A stretch of DNA of 64,000 nt from NCBI GenBank assembly GCA_910574285.1, contig CAJTAL010000021.1:1-64000 (forward strand), read 5' to 3'. This stretch comes from Lachnospiraceae bacterium. Its GTDB lineage: Bacteria; Bacillota; Clostridia; Lachnospirales; Lachnospiraceae. Under the pieces are notes generated by a model. It did not search any database, had not been told where the DNA came from, and worked only from the letters and a program-made list of their open reading frames with translations. The position numbers and the translations under genes are program-made. Positions 16,972 through 24,794 of this stretch are shown piece by piece (position 1 is the stretch's first letter; each line of letters starts with the position of its first letter).

Positions 16972-18129
16972 TTATAATTCAAGTAAATCTGAATATATTT
17001 TTCTCCTTGCAGTATTGGATTTATTAGTGAAATTCACGTTATTGTACCATTCTATTAACTTATCTTTTTCTTTGTCAGTAAATTTATCTTGATGGTAAAC
17101 AAAATATCCTATTAAATAATTTATGTAGTCAGCACGATTGTGTTTCTTTAAATCATTATCCTCAATGAATTGAAGTGCTTTATCTAGTGCATTTAATGTC
17201 ATTTTAAAACATTCTTGAAGCTGCTCTGGTTTTAATTTACAAAGTTGAGAATCTTTTGCGTCTGATGACATGGTTGAAAAATTGCTAGCATGTTTATCAG
17301 AAAAAAGCAGTTCATATGAAGGATTTAAGGCGGCAATAGGATATGAAACATGGGTTTTTTGAGGTTTAAAGTAATCATAGCCATATTCACTAACTTTATT
17401 TCCATATGGATGTATATATTGAGTATATATATCTAGCCCATGAGCTTTTAATTTTGAGAATCTCATTTGAATAATACTAACTCGACTTCCTGCATTGTTT
17501 AAAACCTCAAACCAATTAATTTGTTCCTCTTCTGAAAGGTCTGTAGCAAAATTTATAGTATACTGGTAAGTTTTAATTTTACCTCGAATTTGTAAGAGTG
17601 AACTAAGTACTCCCGAAAGGACACCGTGCTGGTTCGTATAATCAATTAACACAGATTCATCCTTGTTAAGTAAAATTCCAACTGGAATTTGATTTCTGCG
17701 GACGCTTTCAGTATTTATAACAAATTCTCCTTTACCCAAATCTAAAACTACATTTTTTAAATCGGGATGATTACAATAAGCCTTATAGTTAGTAGTTAAT
17801 CGTTGCTGCCCATCTACAACAGACATTTGTCCTCTTAAAATGTTTGGCAATAACTCTCGGTCAATAAAAGAAACTTGGGGAACAGCATACTCTGGGTCAG
17901 TGTTATTGATAATATTTATTGAAATAGCTGATATTGGAGATTTACTAAGAAGTTGGTAATTAAGCAGCTCAACGCATTTTTTTAAAGTCCAACTCAAATC
18001 TCTTTGATATAAAGGTAAAGTTAATTCGTTTTTTTCAATATTTTCGCAAAGTGCAAAAATATAGTCCTGACTACTGTTTTTTGTTGGATTAATATTTGCT
18101 GCGGCTAATAACTGTTTATTAACATTCAT
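16972..18129 (-). CDS. DUF262 (GmrS/ParB-like) domain protein, no HNH domain seen
   Basis: A 385-residue soluble protein. Key DUF262 signatures are present: LPLYQRDLSW (residues 38-47), VVDGQQRLTT (104-113) and FEVLNNAGSRVS (207-218). In type IV restriction enzymes of the GmrSD/BrxU type this domain binds and hydrolyses nucleotide and senses modified DNA, with a DUF1524 HNH nuclease attached. Here the C-terminal 160 residues are helical and show no HNH motif. It is likely a defence or regulatory cargo gene of the element. It has its own promoter and a hairpin over its leader. Confidence 0.8.
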   Translation of the reverse strand: MNVNKQLLAAANINPTKNSSQDYIFALCENIEKNELTLPLYQRDLSWTLKKCVELLNYQLLSKSPISAISINIINNTDPEYAVPQVSFIDRELLPNILRGQMSVVDGQQRLTTNYKAYCNHPDLKNVVLDLGKGEFVINTESVRRNQIPVGILLNKDESVLIDYTNQHGVLSGVLSSLLQIRGKIKTYQYTINFATDLSEEEQINWFEVLNNAGSRVSIIQMRFSKLKAHGLDIYTQYIHPYGNKVSEYGYDYFKPQKTHVSYPIAALNPSYELLFSDKHASNFSTMSSDAKDSQLCKLKPEQLQECFKMTLNALDKALQFIEDNDLKKHNRADYINYLIGYFVYHQDKFTDKEKDKLIEWYNNVNFTNKSNTARRKIYSDLLEL

Positions 18130-18143
18130 AGAATATCCTTTCT

Positions 18144-18207
18144 GCTGCTAAAAATAGCAGCTACATTTATTTAAGCTAAATATAGCATTTATCTTATAAT
18201 ATGTCAA
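18144..18207 (-). promoter_or_regulatory. Promoter and leader hairpin of the DUF262 gene
   Basis: On the minus strand: TTGACA (18202-18207), 17 bases, TATATT (18179-18184). The leader then holds the perfect stem GCTGCTA/TAGCAGC (18144-18161, 4-base loop), ending a few bases before the AAAGGAT ribosome site. The stem could be an operator or a translation-controlling hairpin. Confidence 0.65.
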
Positions 18208-18600
18208 GTGCAGCTACTTGTTTTTGGTTAAAAGGATTCATTGGCACAAGAAAATTTCTTGTCGGGTGTTTATTTATTTTCAAAAAATTAGAATACCATG
18301 TCTAAAATCACGCTTCCTTAGCGGCTATTGGGTGAGAGGTCAAATCCTCCCGCCCTATTTTATTGCCACGAAACGATTCCATAGATTACTGCTCCTTGAT
18401 AACTTCACAGTAGCCGCTAGAAGGATACCCGCCGCAGGGGACAGCAAAGCCACGGTATAAGCCTGCCCCCCTGCTTAATCCGTGCATAGCACAGACGGAG
18501 GGAACGCCGCTTTTGGAAAGCGTGGAACTGTATGGAATGGCTGCGTTACATACCCTTGCTTTAATGGCAGGGGTAAATAAATCCAAGGAGGGCAACGCCT
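18208..18600. other. Divergent control region between DUF262 and ATPase genes
   Basis: I find no gene. It carries the 17-bp repeat at 18328-18344 (listed separately). GC rises abruptly after about 18390, which suggests the join between the DUF262 cargo and the element backbone. Confidence 0.45.
18328..18344 (+). repeat. 17-bp direct repeat, copy 1 (TTGGGTGAGAGGTCAAA)
   Basis: Identical to 27139-27155. The two copies enclose the backbone genes from the ATPase to the last sigma-like gene but leave the DUF262 gene outside. Confidence 0.8.
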
Positions 18601-18669
18601 ATGAGCAAAAAAACAAACCGAAAACGGAGGGAGGGATTCTATGCAGCAGTTACAGACGGTGGATGCTGA
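18601..18669 (+). other. Possible 22-residue leader peptide before the ATPase
   Basis: ATG at 18601 follows CAAGGAGGG and opens a short Lys/Arg-rich frame (MSKKTNRKRREGFYAAV) that overlaps the ATPase start in another frame. It could couple translation, or be a gene remnant. Low certainty. Confidence 0.3.
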
Positions 18670-19723
18670 CACGCTCCTTTATGAACCGCTTGAAAAGCCG
18701 TCCTTTGTGGTGGACGGTCTTATCCCCACGGGCTTGTCGCTGTTCTGCGGCTCACAGAAAATCGGCAAGAGCTGGCTCATGCTGAAACTCTGCCTTTGCG
18801 TGTCGCAAAAAATCCCCTTATGGGATATGCCGACATTGGAGGGCGATGTGCTTTATCTATGTTTGGAGGACACGTTCTGCCGCATACAGGACAGGCTGTT
18901 CCGCCTGACGGACGAAGCAAGCGGACGGCTCCATTTTGCCGTGGCAAGCTGCAAGTTACCAGACGGTCTTATTGTGCAGCTTGAGGACTACCTGAAAGCA
19001 TATCCCAACAGCAGGCTGATTGTCATTGATACGCTGCAAAAAATCCGTACCGCTTCCAAAGACAACGCCTATGCAAACGATTACGGGGATATATCTCTGT
19101 TAAAAGATTTTGCCGACAGGCATTCTCTCTCGGTGGTAGTCGTACACCATATCCGCAAGCAGAATGACAGCGATGTGTTCAACAAGGTGTCTGGCACGAC
19201 AGGCTTGACAGGGAGTGCGGACGCTACCTTTGTACTGGAAAAGGAGAGCCGTGCATCTGATACCGCAAAGCTGTTTGTCACTGGCAGGGACACGCCTTAC
19301 CAAGAGTTCACGCTCCGTTTCCGTGATTGCAGTTGGGAACTGGTAAAGCGGCAGACGCAGGAGCAGCTTGCGGTGGCAGAGATTCCCCCTGTCCTTTTTC
19401 GGGTGGTGTCGTTCATGCAGGACAGAAAGGCATGGTCTGGCACGGCTACGGAGCTTCTGGAGGTCATGGGGGAAAGCGGGGAGCTGTCCACGGTTATCAC
19501 AAAATGGCTCAACGAGTACCGCTCCACATTCCTTTATGAGAATGGCATTCAGTATGACTATCAGAGGAAATATAACGGCAGGAAGATTATCCTTGCAAGA
19601 TGCGGCGGGGAGCATGACAGCCATGACGGGTATGACGGCAGTTTTGGGATGCCCCCTCATGCTGACATGGCTGACACGGGCAATGCCGACAATCTTCCAT
19701 CCGAAGCGGAGAGAGGAGGATAA
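18641..19723 (+). CDS. RecA-like AAA ATPase (RepA/DnaB-like helicase type) of the element
   Basis: A 360-residue protein with Walker A GSQKIGKSW (residues 37-45), Walker B RLIVIDTLQ (125-133) and the sensor-like VVVVHHIRKQ. This is the AAA_25/RepA fold found in plasmid and transposon replication helicases. GGAGGGAGG precedes the ATG. The C-terminal 100 residues look like a winged-helix domain followed by a disordered Gly/Asp/His tail. Such genes are standard in Clostridial integrative elements and probably support replication or maintenance of the excised circle; that role is inferred. Confidence 0.85.
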   Translation: MQQLQTVDADTLLYEPLEKPSFVVDGLIPTGLSLFCGSQKIGKSWLMLKLCLCVSQKIPLWDMPTLEGDVLYLCLEDTFCRIQDRLFRLTDEASGRLHFAVASCKLPDGLIVQLEDYLKAYPNSRLIVIDTLQKIRTASKDNAYANDYGDISLLKDFADRHSLSVVVVHHIRKQNDSDVFNKVSGTTGLTGSADATFVLEKESRASDTAKLFVTGRDTPYQEFTLRFRDCSWELVKRQTQEQLAVAEIPPVLFRVVSFMQDRKAWSGTATELLEVMGESGELSTVITKWLNEYRSTFLYENGIQYDYQRKYNGRKIILARCGGEHDSHDGYDGSFGMPPHADMADTGNADNLPSEAERGG

Positions 19724-20386
19724 AGCAGGGCGAAGCCCTGCCATAAGGGAGTCCAGAGGGAACGTCTGGCACACGACTTTGCAAAGCAAAGTGTAGTGTG
19801 TTACACCCTGTAAACGCAGTCGGAAAAATCGGGGGATTTTTCTGACCGCAGGGATGGGTTTACGAGCCGAAGAAAGGCAAGGAAACGCCACGCCTGCATT
19901 TGCGTTTACAGGGTGTTCTCCCGTAAGGGATGACAGCGGCGGGGCATCCCAAAATACCTGTCATAGCTGTCATGTCGTCGGGAAAGAACGCCCCTGCCAG
20001 CACTGAAAGGATGGATAACAGATATTCTGCCATCAGAGCGTGCCTTTTCCTGCAAGATGAAACTGGAAGCGATGTGGCGGCAGGGATTCCGCATGGAATT
20101 AACCTCGTCCCAACTTGGGACGAAGTTGCAGACGCAATGTATTGTGGCGCAGGGTTGGGGGAAAATCGCCCTCACGTCTGCGGTGGGGCTGTCTTTTTTG
20201 AAGAAAGGGGGGGGGACGGGAACAGCCGCTGATATTATCTTTTCGGATGGCAAATATGGCAGGAACATTGCGGTGGAGAGAATGAAAAATCTTTTTGCAG
20301 TTTGAAAAAAGAACTGAAAAATAAATGTTTTTATCTGGATTAGGGTCGTTTTTGGATGACCTTTTTCTATCTTTTAGGGAGGATAT
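19724..20386. other. Non-coding oriT-like region
   Basis: No convincing gene in 660 bases, although some frames stay open because of the high GC. There are several nested palindromes: ACTTTGC-AAA-GCAAAGT (19776-19792), a perfect 16-bp arm pair ACACCCTGTAAACGCA/TGCGTTTACAGGGTGT (19803-19818, 19901-19916), GAAAAATC/GATTTTTC inside it, and CGTCCCAA/CTTGGGACG near 20107. In related conjugative elements this type of palindromic DNA lies before the mobC-relaxase genes. Those genes are missing here, so the next gene is the recombinase operon. Origin-of-transfer function is inferred. Confidence 0.5.
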
Positions 20387-20584
20387 ATGCCTATGGCAAA
20401 GACAGTTACACGCCCGAAAATAGAGGTTCAGCCTGTCTATCTGGGCGGCAGAGATATGCGGGAAGTTTTTATTTCCTTGTTTGTAAACGAGGTACGGAAT
20501 GGAAAAACATCTCCCCGCACCTTTGAGATAATAAAAGATACAGAATACAATGGGGACAGAAAAGAGAGAAAGGGGACGGAATGA
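20387..20584 (+). CDS. Small protein directly upstream of the recombinase (TnpW position)
   Basis: A 65-residue basic protein (VYLGGRDMREVFISLFVNEV, then KTSPRTFEII). AGGGAGGATAT precedes the first ATG; a second ATG two codons later is also possible. Its stop codon is directly followed by the recombinase ATG, so the two are co-translated. Small genes at this place in Tn4451/Tn1549-type elements are called TnpW; the sequence match is only positional. It may assist recombination. Confidence 0.65.
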   Translation: MPMAKTVTRPKIEVQPVYLGGRDMREVFISLFVNEVRNGKTSPRTFEIIKDTEYNGDRKERKGTE

Positions 20585-22252
20585 ATGGGCATTTTAAGAA
20601 CCGCATTGTACTGTAGGCTGTCAAAGGACGACATGGCACAAGGGGACAGCGAAAGCATAAAAACGCAAAAAGCGATGCTGACACAGTACGCTAGGGAGCA
20701 TGGGTTTTTAGTCGTTGAAACCTATGTGGATGACGGTTGGAGCGGTTTGAATTTCGACAGACCAGACTTCAACCGTATGCTGGATGACATTGAAGCGGAG
20801 AAAATTGACGTAGTAATCACAAAGGACTTGTCACGTCTGGGGCGTGACCATCTGAAGGTCGGGCATTTCACGGAGATTTATTTCCCGATGAAAAACGTGA
20901 GGTATATCGCCGTCAATGACTGCGTGGACACCGCCAACAAGAATAATGACATTGCCGCATTGAAGAACGTGATGAACGAATTTTACAGCAGGGACAATTC
21001 ACGGAAAATCCGTTCTTCCATTCGGGCAAGGGCGAAAGCGGGGCTTTACCGCTGCTCCTATGCACCGTTCGGATACCGCAAATTGCCCGACAACCACAAT
21101 AAGCTGGTAGTCGATGGGGAAACGGCATGGATTGTCAGACGGATTTTTGAGCTTGCAAATGCGGGCATGGGGGCGCACAAGATAGCAAGTATTTTTCGGG
21201 ATGAAAAAGTGTCCTGCCCCTCATGGTGGCAGCATACTCGCGGGGAGAAGCATTACCCCGAACGCTTCAAAAACCCCCAGAACCAGTATGAATGGTCGCA
21301 CACCATCATCCGAAACATGATAGGCAACCCCGTGTATCTCGGCCATTCCGTGATGTGCAAGACGGAAACTATTTTTAAGGTCGGCAAATATAAGAAGCTG
21401 CCAGAAGAAGATTGGATACGGACAGACAATACCCACGAGCCATTGGTTTCACAGGAAATCTTTGACGGGGCGAATGCAAAGATTTTAAGCAGGAAGCGTG
21501 ACACTACAAATAATTTTGTGTCGGTTTTCTCTGGGCTAGTGAAGTGCGGAACTTGTGGGAAAGCCCTTGCCCTGCGGTACTGGGGCAGGGACAGGCACCG
21601 TATCTATGTCTGCACCACATATGCCCACAACACGAAAGCCTGCACAGACCACCGCATTTATTACGAGGATTTATATAATGCCGTGCTTGCCGACATCCAG
21701 TACCATGCCCGCCTTGCTTTTGAAGATAAGGGGAAAGCGGTGACTCTGGCAGTGAAGATGAACGCCAAAGTGGAGGGGAACAGGGGTAAAAACAATGAAA
21801 CGAAACTGAAACAGGCGAGGAAACGCTATGATGAAGTGACTAGATTGTTTGACCGTCTGTATGAAGATTCCCTTGCAGGGCGTATTTCCAATGAAAATTT
21901 CACCCGATTGATTGACAAATACCAGACCGAACAGGGGAAACTATTGGGGCAGATAGCAACGCTTGAAGATGCGTTGCAGGAAGTTAAGGACAGCAAGAAT
22001 AATGCAGTGCAGTGGGCAGAACTGATGGCAGGGTATGTGGGGATAACGGAACTGACCGCCGAGAACCTTAATCTTTTAGTAGAGCGGATTGAGGTGTCTG
22101 ACCGAACGGAAACAGAGGACGGGATGCAGCAGACCGTCAAAATCTGTTACCGCTTCGGCGGTTACATAGGGGAGCAGACAGTCAAGACGAAGATGATTCG
22201 GAAGCCCCGCAAAAAAAGGGACTGCCCACGAAAAACAGTGATGGCGAAATAA
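20585..22252 (+). CDS. Large serine recombinase (integrase/excisionase of the element)
   Basis: A 555-residue recombinase. The resolvase domain starts RTALYCRLSKDD with nucleophile Ser13, and DLSRLGRDHLKVG near 81-93 carries conserved arginines. The recombinase domain (about 150-290) contains APFGYRK. A zinc ribbon follows with Cys321, Cys324, Cys343 and Cys353, then a coiled coil (about 390-470). It is the only recombinase in the element, so it is the likely agent of insertion at the TATACAGA core. It belongs to the TnpX/TndX-like group. It sits mid-element, not at an end, which is unusual. Confidence 0.95.
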   Translation: MGILRTALYCRLSKDDMAQGDSESIKTQKAMLTQYAREHGFLVVETYVDDGWSGLNFDRPDFNRMLDDIEAEKIDVVITKDLSRLGRDHLKVGHFTEIYFPMKNVRYIAVNDCVDTANKNNDIAALKNVMNEFYSRDNSRKIRSSIRARAKAGLYRCSYAPFGYRKLPDNHNKLVVDGETAWIVRRIFELANAGMGAHKIASIFRDEKVSCPSWWQHTRGEKHYPERFKNPQNQYEWSHTIIRNMIGNPVYLGHSVMCKTETIFKVGKYKKLPEEDWIRTDNTHEPLVSQEIFDGANAKILSRKRDTTNNFVSVFSGLVKCGTCGKALALRYWGRDRHRIYVCTTYAHNTKACTDHRIYYEDLYNAVLADIQYHARLAFEDKGKAVTLAVKMNAKVEGNRGKNNETKLKQARKRYDEVTRLFDRLYEDSLAGRISNENFTRLIDKYQTEQGKLLGQIATLEDALQEVKDSKNNAVQWAELMAGYVGITELTAENLNLLVERIEVSDRTETEDGMQQTVKICYRFGGYIGEQTVKTKMIRKPRKKRDCPRKTVMAK

Positions 22253-22276
22253 ACTATGATAGCGGAGGTACACATA

Positions 22277-22651
22277 ATGGAGAAAACAATCTTTGAAAAA
22301 GTTTGCGGCGAATTTGAACGACAGGGGGATTACTTTATCCCCTGCCTTGCCTTACCGCCCGAAAAAGAACAGCCGATTGGCTTATTCGGGCGGCAGCATC
22401 TGGACTACCTAAAGCAGTACTGTAAGGTTACATACACAAATCTTCTCACAAGCGGCAGGCTCAACGCTTACCTTGCCGATATTGACAGGCAGGCGCAGGA
22501 ACGTTTTGAAAGGCTCATAGAGGGCATGAAACAGGCACAGGGCATAACGGAACAGCTAAAGGAAGAAAACGCCTTAGAATGGACAGGACGGCTAGGTAAC
22601 ATAAGGGCTTGTGCGAGGGAGATTGTAAACGAGGAAATCATTTATACATAA
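22277..22651 (+). CDS. tnpV: TnpV family transposon-encoded protein
   Basis: The start at 22277 (MEKTIFEKVCGEF) follows GGAGGTACACATA; a frame starting at 22256 has no site. At 124 residues it matches TnpV in size, with the typical core LFGRQHLDYLKQY and tail EIVNEEIIYT. It lies 24 bases after the recombinase stop in the same operon, as in Tn4451-like elements. The role of TnpV is unknown; it is thought to support transposition. A terminator follows. Confidence 0.85.
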   Translation: MEKTIFEKVCGEFERQGDYFIPCLALPPEKEQPIGLFGRQHLDYLKQYCKVTYTNLLTSGRLNAYLADIDRQAQERFERLIEGMKQAQGITEQLKEENALEWTGRLGNIRACAREIVNEEIIYT

Positions 22652-22655
22652 TAGG

Positions 22656-22681
22656 TTGGCGGCTGAAATGCCGCCTTTCTA
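22656..22681 (+). terminator. Terminator of the recombinase operon
   Basis: GGCGGC-TGAAAT-GCCGCC followed by TTTCT, just 6 bases past the TnpV stop. Confidence 0.7.
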
Positions 22682-22712
22682 AATTTCCAACAGATAAATT
22701 TGTACTTATATA

Positions 22713-22743
22713 TTGACATGGAGCGTACACCATAGTTTATTTT
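22713..22743 (+). promoter_or_regulatory. MerR-type promoter with internal operator
   Basis: TTGACA (22713-22718) and TATTTT (22738-22743) are 19 bases apart, the stretched spacing of MerR-controlled promoters. Between them lies the dyad ATGG-N-G....C-N-CCAT (22718-22733). It drives the MerR-SDR operon, so autoregulation is likely. Confidence 0.65.
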
Positions 22744-22762
22744 TATTTGAGGAGGTGTCCAT

Positions 22763-23215
22763 ATGAACTATGCAACAAATGAGGTAGCGCAAAAACTAGG
22801 GATTACGAAAGACACATTATTTTATTATGAGAGGGAAGGTCTGTTACCCCAAATTGAACGGGATGAAATGAACAGACGGATTTATTCTGAATCGGATATT
22901 GAATGGATATTTTTAATCCGTTGTTTACGGGATACAGATATGCCGATGTGCAAAATAAAACAATATATTTCTCTACTTAAACATGGTGGAGAAAACTCTA
23001 TACCAGAGCGAAAAAATATTTTAGTTGAGCATGAAGCTTTTATTATAGGGAAGATAAAGGCATACCAAGATTTATTATTGCTGATAAAAAAGAAGATTGA
23101 ATTTTATGACGAAGTTTTAAATGATAAAAATACTGAATCTCAAAAGTGTATGGATTATCTCATGGAATGGGAACATTTCAAAGAACTTCTCGGAGGGATT
23201 GCATATGAAAAATAA
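22763..23215 (+). CDS. MerR-family transcriptional regulator
   Basis: A 150-residue regulator. The N-terminal winged helix reads YATNEVAQKLGITKDTLFYYEREGLL (split at KLGI/TKDT) with the second helix pair IYSESDIEWIFLIRCL, then a long dimerisation helix (residues 85-130). It lacks the Cys pattern of metal-sensing MerR proteins and resembles those paired with dehydrogenases. GGAGGTG precedes the ATG. It overlaps the SDR gene by 11 bases, making a two-gene autoregulated unit carried as cargo. Confidence 0.9.
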   Translation: MNYATNEVAQKLGITKDTLFYYEREGLLPQIERDEMNRRIYSESDIEWIFLIRCLRDTDMPMCKIKQYISLLKHGGENSIPERKNILVEHEAFIIGKIKAYQDLLLLIKKKIEFYDEVLNDKNTESQKCMDYLMEWEHFKELLGGIAYEK

Positions 23216-23990
23216 TAAAATAGCTTTGATAACAGGCTGTACAAGCGGAATAGGAAAGGCTCTGTCTGTCAAATTTGCACAGCAAGGTTACAACTTGATT
23301 TTGGTAGCAAAAAATAAGGATAAATTGAAAGAATTATCAAATCATCTGTCGCAGACTTTCCGCATAAAATCAGTTTTCATTGTTTATGGACTAGAAAAGC
23401 CAGAAGCCGCTGAATATGTATTCCGTAGAGTGCAGGAATTGGATTTGAAAATTGATGTGCTTGTTAATAATGCGGGTTTTAATGAGTTTGGAAGTTTTAT
23501 TAAAACAAGCAGGGAAAAAGAGCATGATATGATGTACTTACATATGTTTTTTGTAACAGATATGATGAAATTGTTCCTGCCCTCAATGGTAGATAACAAG
23601 CAGGGAAAGATTTTAAATATTGGTTCAACAGGTTCTTATATATCATGTCCCTATGATGCCGTATATGCAGCAACGAAATCATATATTTTATCTGTGTCAA
23701 AAGGAATTAGTTCAGAACTCAAAGGCACTGGCGTAACAATCACAACTCTATGCCCAGGTTCTACAAAAACAGAATTTGCCGCTAAAGCAGGCATGGAAGA
23801 TACTTTATTATTTAAATTGTTTGTTATGTCGCCAGAACGGGTTGCTGATATAGCTTATAAAGCTGTTATGAAAAGAAAAACGATAGTCGTGGCAGGAATT
23901 TACAATAAGATACTTGTTATGTCGTCTTACATCCTACCAGATAGATTCGTTGATTATATTAGTAAGATGATGTTAGGAAAACAACGTTAA
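23205..23990 (+). CDS. Short-chain dehydrogenase/reductase (SDR)
   Basis: The start at 23205 (MKNNKIALITG) follows CGGAGGGATT. The 261-residue protein has the NAD(P) motif TGCTSGIG near residues 10-17, NNAG in LVNNAGFNEFGS, the catalytic Tyr/Lys in YAATKSY, and CPGSTKTEF. It is the classical SDR type, cytosolic. It is coupled to the MerR gene, so it probably reduces a reactive carbonyl or other toxic small molecule sensed by the regulator. The C-terminus has a hydrophobic stretch (ILVMSSYILP). Substrate unknown. Confidence 0.9.
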   Translation: MKNNKIALITGCTSGIGKALSVKFAQQGYNLILVAKNKDKLKELSNHLSQTFRIKSVFIVYGLEKPEAAEYVFRRVQELDLKIDVLVNNAGFNEFGSFIKTSREKEHDMMYLHMFFVTDMMKLFLPSMVDNKQGKILNIGSTGSYISCPYDAVYAATKSYILSVSKGISSELKGTGVTITTLCPGSTKTEFAAKAGMEDTLLFKLFVMSPERVADIAYKAVMKRKTIVVAGIYNKILVMSSYILPDRFVDYISKMMLGKQR

Positions 23991-24119
23991 GTAGGTTAAA
24001 TGAAAGGCAACATTCAGAAGAAAATTTACTCTTGCATATTAAGGGTGGCATAATTGCCTACTTCCCGTGGTGGCTTTCCATAAGAAAATATATATAATGT
24101 TATTTTAGAGGTGATATAT

Positions 24120-24794
24120 ATGAATTTAGAAGAAAAATTGCAAATGCTAAGGAAGAAGAATGGTTACTCCCAAGAGCAACTGGCAGATAAGATTGGGATA
24201 GCAAGGCAGACTGTAAGCAAATGGGAAAACGGACAGGCAATTCCAGAATTGAATGGCTTGATATTATTAAGCGAATTATATGGCGTAACCATTGACAGAA
24301 TAGTGAAAGATGATGATGAGTGCAACATTTTATTATGCAAGAGTGCGGACATTGACCTCAATAAAGTTGTTTCCTTTTTGGTTTCGGCAAAAAAGAATAC
24401 TTATCCAGTCAATGAAAATAAAGTACAATCTTCCAGAATGAAATCCAGTGATTTTTGTTATGCAGAAAATGAGTATAAATATTATGATACATATTTAGGT
24501 GGAGAAAAATTTACTGGTGAAGAAGCGGTATGGTACTATGATAATCCTATTTGGTGCATGAATTATACTGGTCGGGTTATAGGGGATAATTTTAACAATG
24601 GCTTTTTGAAAGAAGTTTTGTTGCAGGTTACAGAAAAATTTCCTTATCGGGGACCACAAATGTATACAAAAGGCGATTACCATTATCATTGTAAAGTAGA
24701 TGGTGAATTTGTTTGGTTTCAAGGGTACGAAGATATTTTTTATTTGGATGAAAAAATTTATGAATGTTATTTTCATGGAGGCGTGATTCAATAG
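24120..24794 (+). CDS. XRE-type helix-turn-helix protein with DUF5680 domain
   Basis: The start at 24120 follows AGAGGTGATATAT; a GTG at 24111 lies inside that site. The 224-residue protein begins with a standard HTH_3 domain (KLQMLRKKNGYSQEQLADKIG, cut to fit, then ARQTVSKWENGQAIPEL). From about residue 90 it carries a DUF5680-type domain with many aromatics (YYDTYLGGEKFTGEEAVWYY, MNYTGRV). DUF5680 regulators accompany small enzymes on Firmicutes mobile elements. Its stop directly abuts the ATG of the radical SAM gene, so the two act as a pair. Target unknown. Confidence 0.85.
   Translation: MNLEEKLQMLRKKNGYSQEQLADKIGIARQTVSKWENGQAIPELNGLILLSELYGVTIDRIVKDDDECNILLCKSADIDLNKVVSFLVSAKKNTYPVNENKVQSSRMKSSDFCYAENEYKYYDTYLGGEKFTGEEAVWYYDNPIWCMNYTGRVIGDNFNNGFLKEVLLQVTEKFPYRGPQMYTKGDYHYHCKVDGEFVWFQGYEDIFYLDEKIYECYFHGGVIQ

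Noticed and set aside
16871-16972. Reading the 3' TauE/SafE fragment as a 75-residue gene of its own
   Set aside because: Its first 34 codons are element DNA with no ribosome site; only the 41 codons after the core match the permease family.
19100-19891. 263-codon minus-strand frame opposite the element ATPase
   Set aside because: A shadow of the GC-rich ATPase gene; low-complexity, no start signal, no recognisable domain.
19930-20232. Possible 100-residue gene in the oriT-like region
   Set aside because: No ribosome site, and it overlaps several palindromes; the open frame is explained by high GC.
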